Origin: Apostichopus japonicus
Taxonomy: Eukaryota > Echinodermata > Holothuroidea > Aspidochirotida > Stichopodidae
DNA: 64,000 bases
Direction of reading: 5' to 3'
Assembly: GCF_037975245.1 (NCBI RefSeq)
Contig: NC_092568.1
Span: 12,797,501-12,861,500, forward strand
Below, in pieces: positions 1-64,000 of this stretch. Position 1 is the stretch's first letter. Each line of letters opens with the position of its first letter. Below the pieces are notes generated by a model. The model saw only the letters and a program-made list of their open reading frames with translations. It was not told the DNA's origin and made no database searches. Position numbers and translations under genes: made by a program.

Positions 1-32
1 CTTTCTTCGTTCTTTTCAATCGTTTCCTCCAG

Positions 33-61071
<61,039 letters not shown>

Positions 61072-61308
61072 AGACTAATGTCTGCAGTAATCACCATTTA
61101 CTTTTCTCTCCTTTGAATTCCCTTTCCTTATTTGTGAGATGATGTCGATGATGACAACGATGACTTCCTCATCGTTGTCGTCTTCCTCGTCTCTGACGGT
61201 GATATTTGTATCTCCTTCTTCCCAGTCTTTCAGTTGGGTTCAGTGTGTCTGTACATAGAGAATAAGGAATCTGGAATTTCTGGCCCAATTTGTGCAATGT
61301 CGTGAGGA

Positions 61309-62538
61309 TTATTATCTGAGGGAGTGTACCCTCCGGACATGTACACATATGATACTCTATTATCTGAGGGGCTGTATCCTCCAGACATGTGCACATATGG
61401 TACTCTATTATCTGAGGGGTGTATCCTCCGGACATGTGCACATATAGTACTCTGTTTTCTGAGGGGTATATCCCCCGGACATGTGCACATATAGTACTCT
61501 GTTTTCTAAGGGGGTGTATCCTCCGGACATGTGCACATATAGTACTCTGTTATCTGAGGGGGTGTATCCTCCAGACGTGCTCATATGGTACTCTGTTATC
61601 TGAGGGATGTATCCTCCGGACATGTGCACATATAGTACTCTATTATCTGAGGGGTGTATCCTCCGGACATGTGTACATATAGTACTCTGTTATCTGAGGG
61701 GTATATCCCCCAGACATGTGTACATATAGTACTCTGTTATCTGAGGGGGTCTATCCTCCGGACATGTGTACACATAGTACTCTGTTATCTCATGGGTGTA
61801 TCCTCCAGACATGTGCACATATAGTACTCTATTATCTGAGGGGTGTATCCTCCGGACATGTGTACATATAGTACTCTGTTATCTGAGGGGTATATCCCCA
61901 AGACATGTGTACATGTAGTACTCTGTTATCTGAGGGGGTATATCCCCAAGACATGTGTACATATAGTACTCTGTTATCTGAGGGGTGTATCCTCCGGACA
62001 TGTGCACATATAGTATTCTGTTATCTGAGGGGTGTATCCTCCAGACATGTGTACATATAATACTTTGTTATCTGAGGGGGTGTATCCTCCGGACATGTGC
62101 ACATATAGTACTCAGTTATCTGAGGGGGTGTATCTTCCGGACATGTGCACATATAGTACTCAGTAATCTGAGGGGGTGTATCCTCCGGACATGTGCACAT
62201 ATGGTACTCTGTTATCTGAGGGGTATTTCCTTTGGACATGTGTACATATAGTACTCTGTTATCTGAGGGGTATATCCTTTGGACATGTGCACATATGGTA
62301 CTTGGTTATCTGAGGGAGTGTATCCTCCAGACATGTGTACATATAGTACTCTGTTATCTAATTGGGTGTATCCTCTGGACATGTGCACATATAGTACTCT
62401 GTTATCTGAGGGGTGTATCCTCTGGACATGTGCACATATAGTACTCTGTTATCTAATGGAGTGTATCCTCCGGACGTGTGCACATATAGTACTCTGTTAT
62501 CTAATGGGGTGTATCCTCCGGAAATGTGTACATATAGT
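61309..62538 (+). repeat. 47-bp minisatellite, about 26 copies
   Basis: Units of CTCTGTTATCTGAGGGGTGT, ATCCTCCGGACATGTGCACA and TATAGTA, with variants at the GGGG length, CCGG/CCAG/CTGG and GCAC/GTAC. Open frames on both strands are repeat artefacts. If transcription ends near 63100, the array lies in the mature mRNA. Confidence 0.96.
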
Positions 62539-63078
62539 AAACCTACTGTGTAATTCATTGTACGTATCGTCTTTCACCTTCTGTTTCATCTCTTCAGTAC
62601 CTTGATGTAGTTTTGCACATCTTTCTGCAATCGGCAAGTACTTTTTCTTTTTTTCTCTATTGGAAATTTTTCATTTTTTTGTCTTTGTTTGTTAAAGCAC
62701 AAAATTCAAATTAATACTTCTGTGTACAGCCTTGCCGTAACAACATTATAGCTTAACCCAGACGAGAGTGTGCAATTGGTCAGAATCAATAGTTTTATAT
62801 TCATCTGTATGGTGATTTTTAGAAAAAAGAAAAAATCTTGCCTTAGGTAATATTTAATTATTTTAGATGCCTAATTACTAACTGCAATTAACCATTCAAT
62901 GGGAGAATCTCAGAAAAAAAAATACATTTGAAAAATGTTTAATTGTAGAACATTTGTCCAAATTTTATTCCTTTTGAATGTTGTAATTTTTTTTATTTAT
63001 GGTACTAACATATCAATGGTACAGTCTCTGTGCAATGCCCTGTCCATTCATCATATTGAGTATTAAGTTTAATTTATT

Positions 63079-63084
63079 ATTAAA
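63079..63084 (+). terminator. Candidate poly(A) signal ATTAAA
   Basis: A common variant hexamer about 2.0 kb after the stop, with a GT-rich element about 35-50 bp downstream. Another ATTAAA occurs near 63533. No transcript evidence is available. Confidence 0.3.
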
Positions 63085-63130
63085 AGCTGGATATAATTGT
63101 ACATTATAAGATCTAAGGTCAGTGTGTTTT

Positions 63131-64000
63131 ATTTAAGTAGTCAGGAGTAACATCCAGTCGTCATGGGTACACAGATGGATTGTGAGTGGATTATTCCATT
63201 ATGTTTAGATATATTTAATATGATTGTATCAAACTGTGTGGAGTCTCAAAAAAAAATATTTAAAAATAATGGAATGGACCAAAAACAAAAACATTGGTTT
63301 ACTGAGCTGCAGCCACTGAGTCAAAATTATTATGTTTCTTATTCTTCAAATACGCATGGCTAATGGAGTTGACTCGGTCGGTCGTTGAGTGTATCACTGC
63401 AAAAATTGTTAGATGACTATGTGTCTGCAAATTTAATTCAATTGAAAAATTCATAGTTTTGACTGTTCGGAGAGCTAATGGAGATTATTTTAGAACTGAT
63501 GGAATCAAATTTATGAAACTTGCATGAACATGATTAAACAGATAATCTTACTTGTTTGTTGCATTCAAACTAGATTTTCCTGAGATTCAAATTTCACAGT
63601 AGACCAAAACTTGCCAAACATTGTAGCAGCAGATAGTCACTAGATGTACTAACAGTTGTAATTTGTGGTCCAGTTTAATGCATACAACAAAGATTGTTAG
63701 TGAGTATGGACATATATCAGTATATGATTCTGTATGTATGAATATAGTCAAAGAAAATGGAACAGTTTAGACGCTATCTCAAATTTTTCTTTTTAGAAGG
63801 TAAGGTCGCCTCCTATGGCTATTTTGAATTTTATTGTTAAAGGTCTTGTCATGGGTAAAGCAATAGACAATTTTGATTTTCTCAAATGATAAAGGGTAAA
63901 TGTATTTGCCCAAGATAAACTTTCTTTGAGTAAGATGTTCTCAAAAGAAGAAATAATTTTACAATAGTTTGCCAGCACAGCAATGTTTTCTTCTAAGTAT
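63131..64000 (+). other. AT-rich intergenic or distal 3' sequence
   Basis: No recognised gene, RNA or repeat. Short open frames at 63163-63363 (+) and 63793-63978 (-) show no family signature. Confidence 0.6.

Larger units (their letters stand above)
61072..63130 (+). other. Presumed 3' UTR and downstream region
   Basis: Follows the stop codon. It contains a GAT/GAC-rich stretch (about 61140-61200), then the 47-bp minisatellite. No AATAAA was found between the stop and the window end. The best poly(A) candidate is ATTAAA at 63079-63084, followed by a GT-rich stretch near 63118-63133. The extent of the UTR is an inference. Confidence 0.4.

Overview
The window looks like a piece of an AT-rich invertebrate genome, most likely a marine deuterostome such as an echinoderm. 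That placement is an inference. It rests on long GT-AG introns, heavy minisatellite content, MITEs with CAGGGGYGTAGCCAG-type ends (familiar from such genomes), and a coding sequence that reads close to vertebrate PLCB4 along its whole length. It is clearly not bacterial: no operons or ribosome-binding sites are seen, and the coding information is split into short exons.

One gene accounts for essentially all recognisable coding sequence. It is a phosphoinositide phospholipase C of the beta class, closest by eye to the PLCB4/norpA type, on the + strand. Twenty-five exons were placed by splice-site and phase matching, from 33 to the stop codon at 61069-61071. They join without a frame conflict into 962 codons. 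The 5' end (PH domain and first EF hands, roughly 250 residues) lies upstream of the window. In order, the exons encode the end of the EF-hand region, the catalytic X half, an acidic X-Y linker, the catalytic Y half, the C2 domain, a Ser/Thr/Pro-rich linker and the long C-terminal coiled-coil domain. The expected PLC active-site residues are all present. Exon 7 (the most acidic part of the linker) is flanked by matching phases and looks like an optional cassette.

The introns are crowded with unrelated tandem arrays with units of about 22, 32, 24, 82, 11, 131, 34, 27, 53 and 38 bp. A 47-bp array lies in the presumed 3' UTR. Together these fill roughly 11-12 kb. Interspersed elements include two short TIR elements (2843-3080, 13639-13908), a tRNA-like SINE lodged in a minisatellite (about 1204-1437), and an unusual composite element in intron 4 (15478-16385).

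The intron 4 element is the most interesting object seen. It is a tandem unit of 338 bp that carries, twice, a complete type I hammerhead ribozyme core next to tRNA-like A and B boxes. Stem III is the bare palindrome ACCGGT, which has no room for a loop, so cleavage would be expected only through dimers. The array is bordered by a 49-bp, 48/49-matched inverted repeat and is interrupted by a later insertion with a 14-bp target duplication. It resembles the retrozyme / hammerhead-SINE / Penelope-like class in principle. The particular combination is worth checking.
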